Positions 1-10,495 of a stretch of 64,000 bases of DNA are shown here, in pieces (within the stretch, counting starts at the first letter, position 1; every line of letters begins with the position of its first letter). The translations under genes and the position numbers were made by a program. Under the pieces are notes generated by a model, which saw nothing but the letters and a program-made list of their open reading frames with translations, searched no databases and was not told the DNA's origin. The stretch is from Tritrichomonas musculus (taxonomy: Eukaryota; Parabasalia; Tritrichomonadida; Tritrichomonadidae), in contig JAPFFF010000051.1 of assembly GCA_039105265.1 (NCBI GenBank), forward strand, positions 1,103,198 through 1,167,197. The letters run 5' to 3'.

Positions 1-342
1 GATATTATTAATTTTATGAATATTTAATAAAAAAAATTAAAATTTATAATGATATATTTCGCAAAATATGTATTTTCGTTGTCACTTTTTGAATACTACA
101 AAATTGAATGAATACCTTAATAAGGCCTATCTCTTTTCAAAAAAATAATTTTTTAATCCAACTTTATTTTAATAAAGTATTAAAATTATATTTTTATATT
201 TAATATATATGTTTAATCTAATGATATATATTTTAAAATAAAATATATAATATATAAAAAATAAAGTAATAGAGATAAAAATAAATTTGAAATTTGAAAT
301 AATTGAATAATTGAATAAAAAATAAATAAATAAATAAAAATC
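1..342. other. AT-rich intergenic leader
   Basis: Non-coding stretch upstream of the flavin oxidoreductase gene. It is almost pure A and T, with several in-frame stops on both strands. A short TCACTTTTTGAA motif near position 81 resembles the trichomonad initiator, but it lies far from the start codon. Nothing else is recognisable. Confidence 0.6.
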
Positions 343-1434
343 ATGTCTCTCTTGTTTTCTCCTTTAAAAATCGGCCCCATGATCATCAAAAACAGATTTA
401 TGCGATCTCCCACTTATGAATCTCTTGCAAATCCAGACGGTACACCCAAACCAAGATTACTTCGAATGGTTGAAAAATTAGCTGAAGGAGATGTTGGGCT
501 CATTGTTCCTGGATATGTGTATCCGATGGAAGGTGCAAAAGCAGCTCCTAGACAAAGCGCTCTTTATAATCAAAAACATGCAGATTCATGGAAGTCAACT
601 ATTGACAAAGTTCATAAATTCGGTTCAAAAATCATTTTCCAAATATGCCATGGAGGAGTTGATGTTATTTCTGGCCTTGAAAAGAAAACACCATCTCCAT
701 TACCTGGCAAAAGTGAAGCATTAACGATCAGTGAGATAGAAGACATAATAAATTCATTTTACAAATCATCCATGCTTGCCAAAAGCTGTGGTGCAGATGG
801 GATTCAATTTCATTCTGCGCATGGATATTTATTATCAACATTTTTGTCGCCTCTTTTTAATCGTCGTGAAGACAAATATGGAGGTACCATTGAAGGAAGG
901 TCCCGTATCATTTCTGAGATGTCAGAAGCAATCAGGAAAGGCGCAGGGCCTGATTTTTCAATTTCAATAAAATTGAATGGAAACGACTTCCTCCCTTTCG
1001 GAACGACGCCTGAAATTGCCTCAGAATATGTTCATCACTTGAAGAGCAAAATTGACATGTTTGAAATATCATGCGGCATCTGTAATCACACTTGTACAAT
1101 TAGACCTAAAAATGTCGGTTTTATTAACCGTTTTATTTACGGTTTTAAATTTGAGGAAGGCTACAATTTAAAATTAGCCGAATATATAAAGAGAAAAAAT
1201 CCCGACACAGTGATTGCATCGGTCGGTGGATTTAAAACGGTGAAGTTTATGGAGGAGACAATGGTGAAGAATAAAGCTGATATCATTTCACTTTGTAGAC
1301 CGTTTATTCGAGAGCCGGATTTGGTGAAAAAAATTTTTGAGAAAAAAGTCACTCAATCTGAATGCAAACATTGTAACCATTGCTTGTTCCATCTTGAAGA
1401 AAATGATCATGGCGTTATGTGTGATTATCCTTAA
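343..1434 (+). CDS. NADH:flavin oxidoreductase, old yellow enzyme family
   Basis: A 363-residue protein of the old yellow enzyme family: an FMN-binding TIM barrel that passes hydride from NAD(P)H to activated double bonds. The start LFSPLKIG is typical of the family. QICHGG (about residues 100-105) matches the usual QLxHxG strand. HSAHGYLLSTFLSP (157-170), followed by NRREDKYGG, is the active-site signature with its substrate-binding histidines. The C-terminus has four cysteines (C341, C344, C347, C360) spaced like the 4Fe-4S site of 2,4-dienoyl-CoA reductase, but the FAD/NAD(P) domains of that enzyme are absent, so this is the short form. Base composition is richer in G+C than the flanks. 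The stop is TAAA, as in trichomonad genes whose poly(A) signal overlaps the stop. Trichomonads commonly carry such enzymes from bacteria; bacterial origin is inferred here. Substrate unknown. Confidence 0.93.
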   Translation: MSLLFSPLKIGPMIIKNRFMRSPTYESLANPDGTPKPRLLRMVEKLAEGDVGLIVPGYVYPMEGAKAAPRQSALYNQKHADSWKSTIDKVHKFGSKIIFQICHGGVDVISGLEKKTPSPLPGKSEALTISEIEDIINSFYKSSMLAKSCGADGIQFHSAHGYLLSTFLSPLFNRREDKYGGTIEGRSRIISEMSEAIRKGAGPDFSISIKLNGNDFLPFGTTPEIASEYVHHLKSKIDMFEISCGICNHTCTIRPKNVGFINRFIYGFKFEEGYNLKLAEYIKRKNPDTVIASVGGFKTVKFMEETMVKNKADIISLCRPFIREPDLVKKIFEKKVTQSECKHCNHCLFHLEENDHGVMCDYP

Positions 1435-2121
1435 ATTTTGGTAATATTTTTTTTTTTATAATATTTCAAAAATTATATTACTTATTCTTGGCTTTGCTTT
1501 ATTTTTTTTAAATAGGGGATACTTTAGTGATTGTTATTAACAATTATATTATTTGTTATCAAACATAGCAAATAATATATTTTATTAAAATTATGTTTAA
1601 ATGATAATATCTTATTTGATGTGATAAAATATATTTTTCTAATGATTATTGGCAATGAATATTTTTTATAAATATATCTGATTTTAAGATATTGTTATTT
1701 TTGAGTATTTATTGAAATATAAAATTTTTACCATAATAAATTTTATTCAATTTCAAACAATATTTGGCTTGAAAACAAAATTAAAAATATGAATATGATA
1801 ATACTAAATCAATTAAAAAAGTTTTGAAATAAATACAACCGAATTTTTATTAAAGCAATATAAAAAATTCTTTATAAGGTCGATGTTTATTTTAAAATAT
1901 ATTTGAAAAATTGAGAAAACTTATAAACCTTATTTTTTTATTTACACCTCCATTTAAAATTAAAATTGCTTTATATTGATAACCACCCATTTATATTTAT
2001 TTTAAAATTATAAATAATATACTACATTATATAAATTATTTAAATTATGCATAAATTATTTTTAAAACCTATTTATTAATGAAGAAAATATAGTTAATTT
2101 TGAATAGGTGCAAATAAAAAA

Positions 2122-2153
2122 ACATGGTTTATATTTTTCAATATAAACCATGT
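2122..2153. repeat. perfect 13-bp inverted repeat (hairpin)
   Basis: The arms are acatggtttatat (2122-2134) and its exact reverse complement (2141-2153), separated by the six bases ttttca. The G/C positions inside the arms make it stronger than the chance AT palindromes that surround it. It lies about 220 bases upstream of the kinase gene. No role is known: it could be a protein-binding palindrome, an RNA hairpin, or the core of a small mobile-element remnant. Confidence 0.75.
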
Positions 2154-2358
2154 GATATTTCTAACTCAGTATTTTTCTGAAATAGGAATAAATTTTTATA
2201 GTTTTTTAGAAAATATTTAATTATGATAATATAAATAAAATTTAATATAATATTATAATAGAGAATTTAATATGTTTAAATAAAGATATATCTATTTTAA
2301 TGAAAAACATATAAAAAAACTTTTGATAAGTTATTTTTTAATAACTCCCTTAATATTT

Positions 2359-2365
2359 TCATTTA
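2359..2365 (+). promoter_or_regulatory. initiator-like motif before kinase gene
   Basis: TCATTTATATAA lies 11 bases before the ATG. In Trichomonas vaginalis most genes use an initiator (TCAYTWYTCATTA) whose A is the start of transcription, a few bases ahead of the ATG. Position and first six bases fit; the match is partial and this AT-rich context raises chance matches. Confidence 0.3.
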
Positions 2366-2371
2366 TATAAA

Positions 2372-3364
2372 ATGAATGAACTCGAACAAATACAAACAAT
2401 ACTTTCAAACCATGGCTACGAGTATCTTAAAACAATTGGAGCAGGCAGTTTCTCACAAGTTTTCCTTTGTAAATCCCTCAAATATAATTACCTATTTGCT
2501 GTTAAGAGAGTAAACAATAGTAAAGTAATAGACTCAGAAATTAACACTCTTATTTACCTAAATCACCCACATATAATACGTCTTTATGAAATTTTTAACG
2601 AAGATGAATATCAGTATCTTGTTATGGAATATTGTAAAAATGACACAATAAAGGAAAAAGGGAAGTTAGACAGTGAACAATTCATTTACTATTCAAAACA
2701 AATTTTAGAAGCCATTTCATATTGCCATTCATTAAAAATTGCACATCGAGATATTAAGCCAGAAAATATTTTTTTAGATCACTATGATCGAATTAAACTT
2801 GCTGATTTTGGTTTTGCCAAGCAATTCGATAATGGAGCTATTTCAAATGAAAGATGCGGATCAATTATGTTCTGTGCACCAGAAATTGTCAAAGACCAAT
2901 CATCATTTAATCCATTCCAAGCAGATATTTATGCTCTTGGTATAACATTTTTCTATATGGCCACAGGAAAGCTTCCTTTTTCAAATTCTTCAGCTGATCA
3001 TCTTAAACGTTCAATTATTTTTAATCAAATTGACTTTTCTAAGTACAAAGTTAAATCAGAAATAAAATCAATGATACTAAAAATGGTTTCAAAAAATCCT
3101 ATTTCACGGCCAACCATAAATAGCCTTCTTAGAATGCCATTATATAATCATCCACAGAAAATGGTTTCTTTCTTAGTCAAATCATCTAAAAGCCACGGAA
3201 AATTACCTTTAAATAATCATTGGATAAGGAAAAGCATGTCTTATACATATGACGTACCAATAGACGGAGAAGCTCAAGAAATTAATCGTTATAAAAGTTT
3301 TATTATGGCACCAAGTGTAATATCAAGTAGCGCACATCAAACATTTAGTTCAGATTGTCATTGA
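2372..3364 (+). CDS. Ser/Thr protein kinase, CAMK/SNF1-like
   Basis: A 330-residue protein that is nearly all kinase domain. The visible elements are the glycine loop GAGSFSQV (23-30), AVK with catalytic lysine K45, the αC glutamate in SEI (56), the HRDIKPEN catalytic loop (125-132), DFG (145-147), and CAPE (168-171). ADIYALGITFFYMATGKLPF follows, the αF region typical of CAMK/AMPK-like kinases. All catalytic residues are present, so activity is expected. The domain ends near residue 275, and the 55-residue tail has no recognised domain. SNF1/CAMK-like kinases are a very large family in trichomonads, so no specific pathway can be named. The ATG is supported by an initiator-like motif 11 bases upstream. 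Confidence 0.93.
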   Translation: MNELEQIQTILSNHGYEYLKTIGAGSFSQVFLCKSLKYNYLFAVKRVNNSKVIDSEINTLIYLNHPHIIRLYEIFNEDEYQYLVMEYCKNDTIKEKGKLDSEQFIYYSKQILEAISYCHSLKIAHRDIKPENIFLDHYDRIKLADFGFAKQFDNGAISNERCGSIMFCAPEIVKDQSSFNPFQADIYALGITFFYMATGKLPFSNSSADHLKRSIIFNQIDFSKYKVKSEIKSMILKMVSKNPISRPTINSLLRMPLYNHPQKMVSFLVKSSKSHGKLPLNNHWIRKSMSYTYDVPIDGEAQEINRYKSFIMAPSVISSSAHQTFSSDCH

Positions 3365-4728
3365 ATTTACGCTTTTTTATATTTTTTTTTTTTTTTTTTA
3401 TTAATTCTATCTTTTTTTATAAATAAAATATAATATTAAAAACGATTAAAAATTATTCAAAAAGTTAAATATCTATCATTTTTTTGAGTTAAATAAACTT
3501 TTTTCTATAAAATTGAATGCAAGACTATTTCAATGTTACATATAACTTTTTGCATTCAATTTTAAAATTTTATTTTTCCTTCTTCAGAAATTATACACAT
3601 GATCAAAAAAAATTCAATTTTTATTTTATATTATGAAAAAGTTGATTTTTAAAAATAAAATTTATTTAAAAAATAAATTTTTGCTTCCCTATTTTCAAGC
3701 ATACATATATTTTCTGCCGTAAGTTCCTCATTTTATTGACGTATTTTTGGCGTAATTTTGAAAGATATGCCTCTTTTTTTGGAATAAGAAATTCATCATG
3801 TAATTCGAAACGCTGAATTACATCTCAGCTCTTCCAGTTTCTACGTTTAAACATTACGGATTTGAGTTATATAATTTTTTTCGAAAAAAGTATGATAATT
3901 GCTTTGTTTAGCTTTCAAGATTCATCAATTGTTTTTTATATAAATTTGAGAGGTTATTTGTCTGGTCCGAATTATCGAATCCAGTTTACCATTCAAAAAG
4001 AAAAAAGACTTTCATCAATGTTTTTTGAGTGGATTTGGAGATATTATATGATGTTATCAATTTTTTGTATAGCTCGTATCATTGATGATATGAATTTTAT
4101 TATTGACCAATAAAGATGAAAATTTTTTGACCAAAAAGGTTAATTTATTTTTATCCCAATAATCGTTTTTTACTATTTATGCAGATTAAAAAAATATCAA
4201 CACCTATTCAATATTTAGCAACCACGCTTAATCAAATATTAAATGATTACTAAGTTAATTTAAAAATGAATGACATTTTTGTGAAATATTAATATATAAC
4301 ATAAATTCTAACAAAAAATACAACATTCTTTCTTACATATCGAAATATTGCAAAAGTATTAATAAACCTTGGTATAAAAAAGTGAAATAATACCAATTAT
4401 TAAAACTTCATAAATAATTTTAAATATGCTAGATATTTTTTTCACAAATAATGAAACAGATCAGCGAATAAAAATGATCTTTTTCTAATTTAAACCGATG
4501 AATGCACAGTTTAGAGAATTTTCGTAGCGTTTTTTTTTATTGAATGTATTATTGAAAATTGTGAAGATTTATATAGGGAGATACTCAATATTGAAATGAT
4601 TATTTAGGTTATTTTAAATTTTTTCAAAAAAAAAAGAATTGAAAAAATTCTATTTAAATATGGTCAAATCATATTAAAATTGTTTATTTATTATTTAAGA
4701 AAAGGATCAATCAGATAATAATAACTTT
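3365..4728. other. long intergenic region with slightly GC-richer relic
   Basis: About 1.36 kb with no convincing gene. Positions 3690-4115 are less AT-rich than the flanks and keep one open frame on the plus strand (to 4113) that lacks an ATG; its residues match no family I know. It may be a relic of an older coding sequence. A TAATAAACCTTGGTATA-like stretch near 4360 resembles one half of the palindrome at 6884-6905. Confidence 0.45.
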
Positions 4729-6657
4729 ATGACAAATATTAATCCGAACAGTGATGGATCAGAAGAAAAAGAGAAATTAATTAAAAATAATAGTGATATA
4801 TCATCTTCCGATACAAATATTCAAACAAAAGAAAAAGAAAAGATCGAAACATACCCCGATACAGGAAAACCACAAAAGCAATGGTACAAAGATTATATTC
4901 AAAAAATTGTAGCTTTTTTTATTAAAATTATTACCTTTATTGTTAGCATTTTTACTATATGTTTCCATACCTCAGAAGAAGACATAAAAGAAGACGAATA
5001 TACATCAAAACCCATCGACACACAAGAACGTGAAATACAAAAAGATGTTTTTCAAGATCTCTCAAAAAGTGAAGATGCAAATCAAGAAACAACATCTACC
5101 AAAAATACAAATCAAGAATTACCATTTGAAAATGTAAATCATAAAATTCTTACTGAAGATTCTGATCAAAATACAAATTGCGATGATATCGAAGCAGAAC
5201 TTCCTCTTAAAAATACCAATCAAGAAGCATCTATTAAAAATACTAATTATGAACAAGCCTCCGAAAATGACAATCAAGAATCTTACTCTGAAGATAAGAC
5301 TCAAAATCTTACTCTTGAAGAACCCAAACAAGAAAGTTCTACTGAAGAAGAAAATCAATCAGTGAATCAAGAAAGCAATGACAATACCAAACTTATTAAG
5401 AGATCAATATATCAGCCATTCCCAAATAAAAAAGCAAAATTAAAAGGTCAAATTAAGGTCAAAATCAATGACAATCAAAATCCATTCAAAATCAAATTTT
5501 CCACATTTATCGAACTTGATATGCATGACACAGACAATGAAATAAAAGACGCACTTGACTGGGTTCCAATCATTCGTGATCTTCTCTTTAATTGTCTCAC
5601 TAAAAAAGTCAACATTGTCAGCTTCATTACTGGACAATTCTCAACTCAAGCATCTACTTCGAAGAACATCCCAGTTCTTCGTCCTCTTGTTTTTCTAACA
5701 GCGAAGAGGCTTGGCTTTGACAGCTACATCAGCCTTACGAACAGAGCCGTCATTTTTGTTGACATTGCGACATACAAAAACGACCCGAATGATTTGAATG
5801 ATTTAGAAGAACTTTTTAAGATGACAACGATGGATGCAGATGTAAACAATTCAGAAGAAAACGATCAAAAACGATACGCCATCATTGAAAAAGTAGATAA
5901 AAGTTTCACTGATGACGATGATGATGAAGAAGGACTTGACTATGACAACGACTATGACATTGTTGAAGAAGTCAGCGAGAATGATGACGACTTTCTGAAC
6001 TTTTATGAAAAAGAAAGTTACGTTAATAATGACCGTTATAGAGATAAAGAAGAAGATGACGCAGACAATCATTTCTATCAGGATACTGCTTTTTGGGAAG
6101 TTCAAAAACTGTTCCCACAGATGCCAAGCATTTGCATTAAAATCATCTGCACCAACAGGAAAGAGAGCCAAGCAGTTAGCTATGCGAAAGCATTTGAAGA
6201 GATGCTTTTTAAAAAAGATGATAACGGTTATGCACGTTATTTGACACAAAAAGTGACAGAGGAAGAATTGATTAGCATCAGAAAGAGGAATAAAAGAATT
6301 GCTAATAAAACCAATTTGAAAGAAGCATTGAATGTCTTCACGGTTGAAAGAGCAGTTGATTCAAAGAGAGAAGATGGATGTCCAAGATTCATTCCATCAA
6401 TTGAAGTTGACTTATCACATGCAGATTACAATGAAGCAGTGAACACATTGAATGAAATAATGAACAATTTGAAAGACATTAGTTTTGCAGAAATTGTGCT
6501 GAACTTTTCTTTGGAGCCAAAAGGATGCTCAATCAATGAAGTTTTGCATTTTATGAATAATAAAGAAATGAGTGATGGAATTCATATGAAAGAAATAAAA
6601 GAAGAACGACCAAATCATTTCCGATTTGCTATCTATAACGATAATTATGTGATTTAA
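4729..6657 (+). CDS. large acidic protein with one hydrophobic segment
   Basis: A 642-residue protein of no family I recognise. The N-terminal 57 residues are polar. A hydrophobic stretch at about 58-80 (IVAFFIKIITFIVSIFTICF) could be a membrane anchor. Residues 80-225 are a low-complexity acidic region built on a degenerate unit of about ten residues containing NTNQE or NxNQE, with at least eight copies. The folded part starts near 240 (LKGQIKVKI). It is interrupted by aspartate/glutamate runs at about 385-440 and ends in a region rich in IxFSL and EVDLSHADYNEA elements. The single-frame length and intact ATG support a real gene. A membrane-anchored cytosolic protein is an inference. The plus-strand neighbours are unrelated. 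Confidence 0.75.
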   Translation: MTNINPNSDGSEEKEKLIKNNSDISSSDTNIQTKEKEKIETYPDTGKPQKQWYKDYIQKIVAFFIKIITFIVSIFTICFHTSEEDIKEDEYTSKPIDTQEREIQKDVFQDLSKSEDANQETTSTKNTNQELPFENVNHKILTEDSDQNTNCDDIEAELPLKNTNQEASIKNTNYEQASENDNQESYSEDKTQNLTLEEPKQESSTEEENQSVNQESNDNTKLIKRSIYQPFPNKKAKLKGQIKVKINDNQNPFKIKFSTFIELDMHDTDNEIKDALDWVPIIRDLLFNCLTKKVNIVSFITGQFSTQASTSKNIPVLRPLVFLTAKRLGFDSYISLTNRAVIFVDIATYKNDPNDLNDLEELFKMTTMDADVNNSEENDQKRYAIIEKVDKSFTDDDDDEEGLDYDNDYDIVEEVSENDDDFLNFYEKESYVNNDRYRDKEEDDADNHFYQDTAFWEVQKLFPQMPSICIKIICTNRKESQAVSYAKAFEEMLFKKDDNGYARYLTQKVTEEELISIRKRNKRIANKTNLKEALNVFTVERAVDSKREDGCPRFIPSIEVDLSHADYNEAVNTLNEIMNNLKDISFAEIVLNFSLEPKGCSINEVLHFMNNKEMSDGIHMKEIKEERPNHFRFAIYNDNYVI

Positions 6658-7032
6658 TTAAATTGATTTTTTTTTTTTTTTTTTTACATATGTTTTTATT
6701 GCTGAAATTGTAAAAAAAATATCAAGACATATATATCATTATGATGATAATAATTACAGCATGATATGAATACAATGATGTTGTAATTATGAATTTGGTT
6801 GGTGATGCATTATTTGTTTATTAATGTTTTTCAATTATCACCATTAATGACTACTCAGTAAAAAAAAAAAAAAAAACATTAATAACCTTGGTATATACCA
6901 AGGTTTAACATGTTAAACACGAAATAACTATACGCATTATAAGAGTTGATTAATGTTTTTTAGTTATTAATGATGAATTTAAAAAAGTTTTAAGAGAATG
7001 CTTTATTTCATTGATTTTAATTATGCTTTTTT
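6658..7032. other. intergenic region with stacked palindromes
   Basis: Downstream of the acidic-protein gene, starting with a poly(T) run. The ATTAATGTTTTTT motif occurs near 6822 and 6949, with its reverse complement near 6873, enclosing two perfect palindromes (listed separately). The arrangement resembles a short inverted-repeat element but no target duplication could be fixed. Confidence 0.5.
6884..6918. repeat. two overlapping perfect palindromes
   Basis: Positions 6884-6905 form a perfect 22-bp palindrome centred on TATATA, with arms AACCTTGGTAT. It overlaps GTTTAACATGTTAAAC, a perfect 16-bp palindrome at 6903-6918. Two exact palindromes sharing three bases are unlikely by chance, even at this base composition, because each includes G/C positions. 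They could be dimeric protein sites or the core of a short inverted-repeat element. Confidence 0.75.
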
Positions 7033-7954
7033 TTATGAATTGGATAGAGATTCTCTTCTGGAATTTTCTTTAAAATTATTTGGTATCATCAAAAAAGAAT
7101 CATCTGCAATAAAAATTTCATTTTGGTTGATTGAATTCAATCTTGAGTTTTCTTCAATAGAAATAATATGAAGATCATCGCAGTCACTAAATGCATTTGA
7201 ACCCAAATATATTACATTTCGAGGAATAATAATGCTTTTGATAGAAGATCCTTGAAAAGCTTTTTTTTTCAATTATTTGAAGTTTAAAATTGTGTGTAAG
7301 ATTAATATTTCTTAGATTTTTACACTTATAAAAAGCACCTCTCCGATTTTAAATAAATGAATTGGCAAATTAATATATTCAATTGAGGATTCTGCCAAAG
7401 CTTTTTCTTCAATTATTTGAAGCTCGGAATTTTCCTGAAATTCAATAGTACGAAGATATTTGCATTTAAAAAATGCATATTTACAAATTTGAGTCACATG
7501 AGATGGAATAAATAAGCTTTCAATTTTAGATTCAGAAAAAACAGTATTTCCAATTTTTTGAAGTTTTGAATTTTTTGGTATTTTTACATTTAGTTTTTTA
7601 CAATTTTTAAAAGAGCCTGGCGAAATCTCTGTGAGATTTGGTGGTAATGTAATAATTTTGATGCTGGCATATAAAAATGAACTTTCAATTGTTTTTATTT
7701 TTGAATTCGTTGAAAATTGAATATTTTCTAAATTTAAGCAAAACTCAAAGGCATTCCGATATATATCAGTAAAATTGTCCGGAAATCAAATGCTTTTTAT
7801 TGATGTATATTCAAATGCTTTTTTATCAAATATTTGAAGTTTAGAATTTATTGGAATCTCAACTTGACTGAGATTTTCACAATGTGAAAATGCTCCTTTA
7901 CAAATTTTGTTTATATTTGATGGAATACTGAAATCTCTTATTGCAGAATATTCT

Positions 7955-8002
<48 letters not shown>

Positions 8003-9101
8003 TTGATGGAATACTAAAATTAATAAGTATTTGCATACTTTTTTTGTTAAAATTGTTAATTTTGAATTTTGAGGAATTTCAATATGGCGAAGATTTTTAC
8101 AATTACAAAATGCATAAGATGAAATTTATGTGACTTGTGGTGGGATTGTAATATTTTCAATATTTGAATTAGAAAATGTAAAAGAGCCTATTTTTTTAAT
8201 AAATGGAGGAATTGTAACCTCTTTTATATCATGTGTGCAAAAAAGAAGAACATCATATTCATCGATTTCAACACTTGATTTTCCTAGGATTAATTTTTTA
8301 TCATACATCATAATATTTTGCTGTTCACTTGGATTTATAATTAAAGATGCAAATGATATTTTGCCAATTAATGCTTCTAATTCACAAAAACTTGAATGAA
8401 TAAGAATAATTTCCGAATGATCTGGAATTTCGAAATAATAGATTTTTGAATCTGAAAAGGCACCTTCAACAATTTCTGAAACATGAATCGGAATTATCAT
8501 TTGTTCAATTGAGGTACCAGAAAAAGCTTTTTTGCCAATAACTTTTAGTTCTGAATTTATAGGAATATCAATTTTTTGTAATTTTTTACAATCAGAAAAT
8601 GCATTTTCGCCAATGATTTTTAGCTCTGTATTTTTTGGACATTAACATATTTTAATTCTTCACAATCTCCAAAAGCGCCTTTTTTATATGTGTTGTATGT
8701 ATCGGAATTACTCTTTTTTCAATTATTGTGCGGGAAAACGCAAATTCACCAATTATTTTAAGTTCTGAATTGGAGTGAATTTCTAATTCTCTACCATTGC
8801 AACAGCAGAAAGCATTATCATCAATTATAGTCACATGAGGTGGTATTTTTATACTTTCAAAACATGAATCATAAAAAGCATATTTCCCAATTATCTTTAA
8901 ATTAGAAGCATTTGAAATTTCTACATAGCGAAGTTTACTACAATTATAAAATGCATATTCATCAATTATTTCCAAATTAGAATTACTTGAAATTTCCAAA
9001 CAGCAAAGATTAGAACAATTACAAAATGCATATGATAATATTTCAGTAACTTGCATTTGCTGAATCAATACCTGCAACTCCAGCAGTTTGATCTTCTTCA
9101 T
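7033..9101 (-). pseudogene. decayed BspA-like leucine-rich-repeat gene
   Basis: Four separate minus-strand open pieces (8652-9101, 8126-8500, 7312-7497, 7033-7272) and the frames between them all encode the roughly 23-residue LRR_5 (BspA/TpLRR) unit: pattern I-xx-AF-xx-C-x-L-xx-I-x-IP-xx-V, for example EYAFYNCSKLRYVEI. Stops and frame changes separate the pieces and a 43-A tract lies inside, so no full protein can be made. BspA-like proteins are very abundant trichomonad surface-associated proteins thought to bind host or bacterial surfaces; that role belongs to the family. The repeats alternate IPxxVT units with less usual SNSELKIIG units, unlike the intact LRR genes elsewhere in the window, so it belongs to a different LRR subfamily. 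Confidence 0.8.
7957..7999. repeat. 43-base poly(A) tract inside LRR relic
   Basis: An uninterrupted run of A on the plus strand, in the middle of the decayed LRR gene. The sequence right after it (TATTTGATGGAATAC) repeats sequence 40 bases before it, so a small duplication accompanies the tract. Length may be unstable or uncertain in assembly. Confidence 0.9.
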
Positions 9102-9110
9102 TTAAAAAGT

Positions 9111-9172
9111 AAAAAAAAAAAAAAAAAAAAAAAATAAAAAAAAAAAAATAAAAAAAAAAAAAAAAAAAAAAA
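9111..9172. repeat. 62-base A-rich tract with two T interruptions
   Basis: Near-homopolymer A run broken twice by single T bases, just upstream of the decayed LRR frame on the minus strand and separating it from the small frame at 9185-9552. Confidence 0.9.
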
Positions 9173-9184
9173 TGGAAAATTTAT

Positions 9185-9552
9185 TTAAACAGGCTCATGC
9201 AGCCACTGAATATTATTGGATGAGTATCTTTTTGAAAATATTATTGGATGAGTAAATAACAAAATATTATTCATATCTTGTTCAATTAATTCTATTTCAT
9301 GAAGACAATCATTTTTATAAGCTTCTTTGATAGATTCTTCCGAAATAAACTTATTTGTTGATTGAAGTAAATGTTCAGGGATGTGAGTAATTTTATATCT
9401 GAAATCAATTCTTCATACTGAGTTTTTGTAAGTTCTTTACCTAAATAATAAGTTTCTTTAAAATATTCTTGATGCTCAGCAGATATTTTATTAAGTTTGT
9501 TTTGAATATATTTTTCAACTTCAACTTGATCATTAAATTGTATAACTGACAT
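9185..9552 (-). pseudogene. small unknown reading frame, one frame change
   Basis: The ATG at 9552 opens a polar, helical protein (VEKYIQNKLNKISAEHQEYF). Near 9385 the sense shifts frame: after ISDIK the better continuation reads ITHIPEHLLQS, then SIKEAYKNDCLHEIELIEQD, and ends with WLHEPV at a stop (9185). Together this would be about 120 residues. It may be the N-terminus of the neighbouring LRR relic, cut off by the A-rich tract, or an independent small gene. No family recognised. A 17-base repeat (TATTATTGGATGAGTA) occurs twice near 9212 and 9238. Confidence 0.5.
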
Positions 9553-9769
9553 TTTCGCTTATTTTAGACTTATTAAAAAAATGTATTAAAAAGAAATTAG
9601 CATTAATTTTTGAAAGTTAAAAATTTCTTCTCGGTCATGATTTTCAAATGATTTCACATAAATGTAGTTTTTCAATTTCCCAAATAAAATTTTCCTTTCG
9701 CAAAAACATTTAAGTCGTGTCGTCGTGTCGTGTCCTGACTGATTTAACGAACAAAAATAAATTTATTCA

Positions 9770-10294
9770 TTAAACAAGAACATATTTTAAGTTCATGTGA
9801 AATTTACCGGTTAAATCATTGTACTCTTTATTGAAATACTGTTTAAAATCAGTTACAACTATATTATCTTTAATAACTTTAATTGCATCTATTTTTCTGA
9901 TTAATGATGATTTAATCCCACAACAACCGCATTCCTCATCAACTTGAATTTCAACTTTGCCATTAGTCATCGTTTGAATAATATTTGTTAAATCCTCTAA
10001 AGGAATGACAATAGTTCGTTTAGATATTAAGTTTGCGATTAATGTTTTATCTTGATTAAGTAATATACTAGCATACGTTTCAAGTATTAATTCTTTCACA
10101 TCATTTTGATCTTCTATATCTGAAAGTTCGACTTCTCTTGTTTCAAATGTTGATTGTTCAGGATCTGTTTTAACTTCAGCTGGGTAAGGAGTTTGGACGT
10201 AAATGTTATTATTAAAGTTATTATTTGATGAGGAAGCAGCGTTTGGTTCTAATGAGACATTATTGAATTGGAAAAATTTTTCAATTTTTTCCAT
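9770..10294 (-). CDS. small protein of unknown function
   Basis: A 174-residue intact frame with an ATG start. Residues 1-60 are low-complexity (SSNNNFNNN), the middle is acidic (ELSDIEDQNDVKELI), and the C-terminal half looks folded: a β-rich stretch around CGCCGIKSS, then KDNIVVTDFKQYF. The CGCC motif could bind metal or be redox active, but two adjacent cysteine pairs are too little to name a family. Codon use is like other genes here. Unknown role; a trichomonad-specific protein is the most likely reading. Confidence 0.65.
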   Translation of the reverse strand: MEKIEKFFQFNNVSLEPNAASSSNNNFNNNIYVQTPYPAEVKTDPEQSTFETREVELSDIEDQNDVKELILETYASILLNQDKTLIANLISKRTIVIPLEDLTNIIQTMTNGKVEIQVDEECGCCGIKSSLIRKIDAIKVIKDNIVVTDFKQYFNKEYNDLTGKFHMNLKYVLV

Positions 10295-10318
10295 CTATTT
10301 TACAAAAGAACACCATAA

Positions 10319-10495
10319 TTTTGTGATCTGCAAAATATTATTGGTATAATTGACAATTACGATAGTAATTGCCCAGAAGTCCCCGTTTCTGATGATATTG
10401 AAGATTATTATATTTGGCTTTCAAATAATTTTTCAAAATATGAGTCATTGTTAAGTTCAAAAATACCAGAAATATTAAGTTCACCAAATCTTTAA
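10319..10495 (+). pseudogene. orphan C-terminal coding relic
   Basis: A plus-strand frame of about 58 codons without an ATG, opening just after a stop. It is rich in coding-like codons (DNYDSNCPEVPVSDDIEDYY) and ends in a stop at 10493-10495. It begins 24 bases past the minus-strand gene at 9770-10294, head to head with it. Probably the 3' end of a lost gene. Family unknown. Confidence 0.4.

Larger units (their letters stand above)
1435..2371. other. intergenic region with one perfect hairpin
   Basis: About 940 bases of AT-rich DNA between two same-strand genes. No open frame of note is present. It holds the perfect inverted repeat listed separately and, at its end, an initiator-like motif before the kinase start. 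Confidence 0.6.

Noticed and set aside
3862-4113. Plus-strand open frame of 83 codons
   Set aside because: It starts with TTG, has no ATG nearby and no recognisable domain; mentioned only as possible relic sequence.
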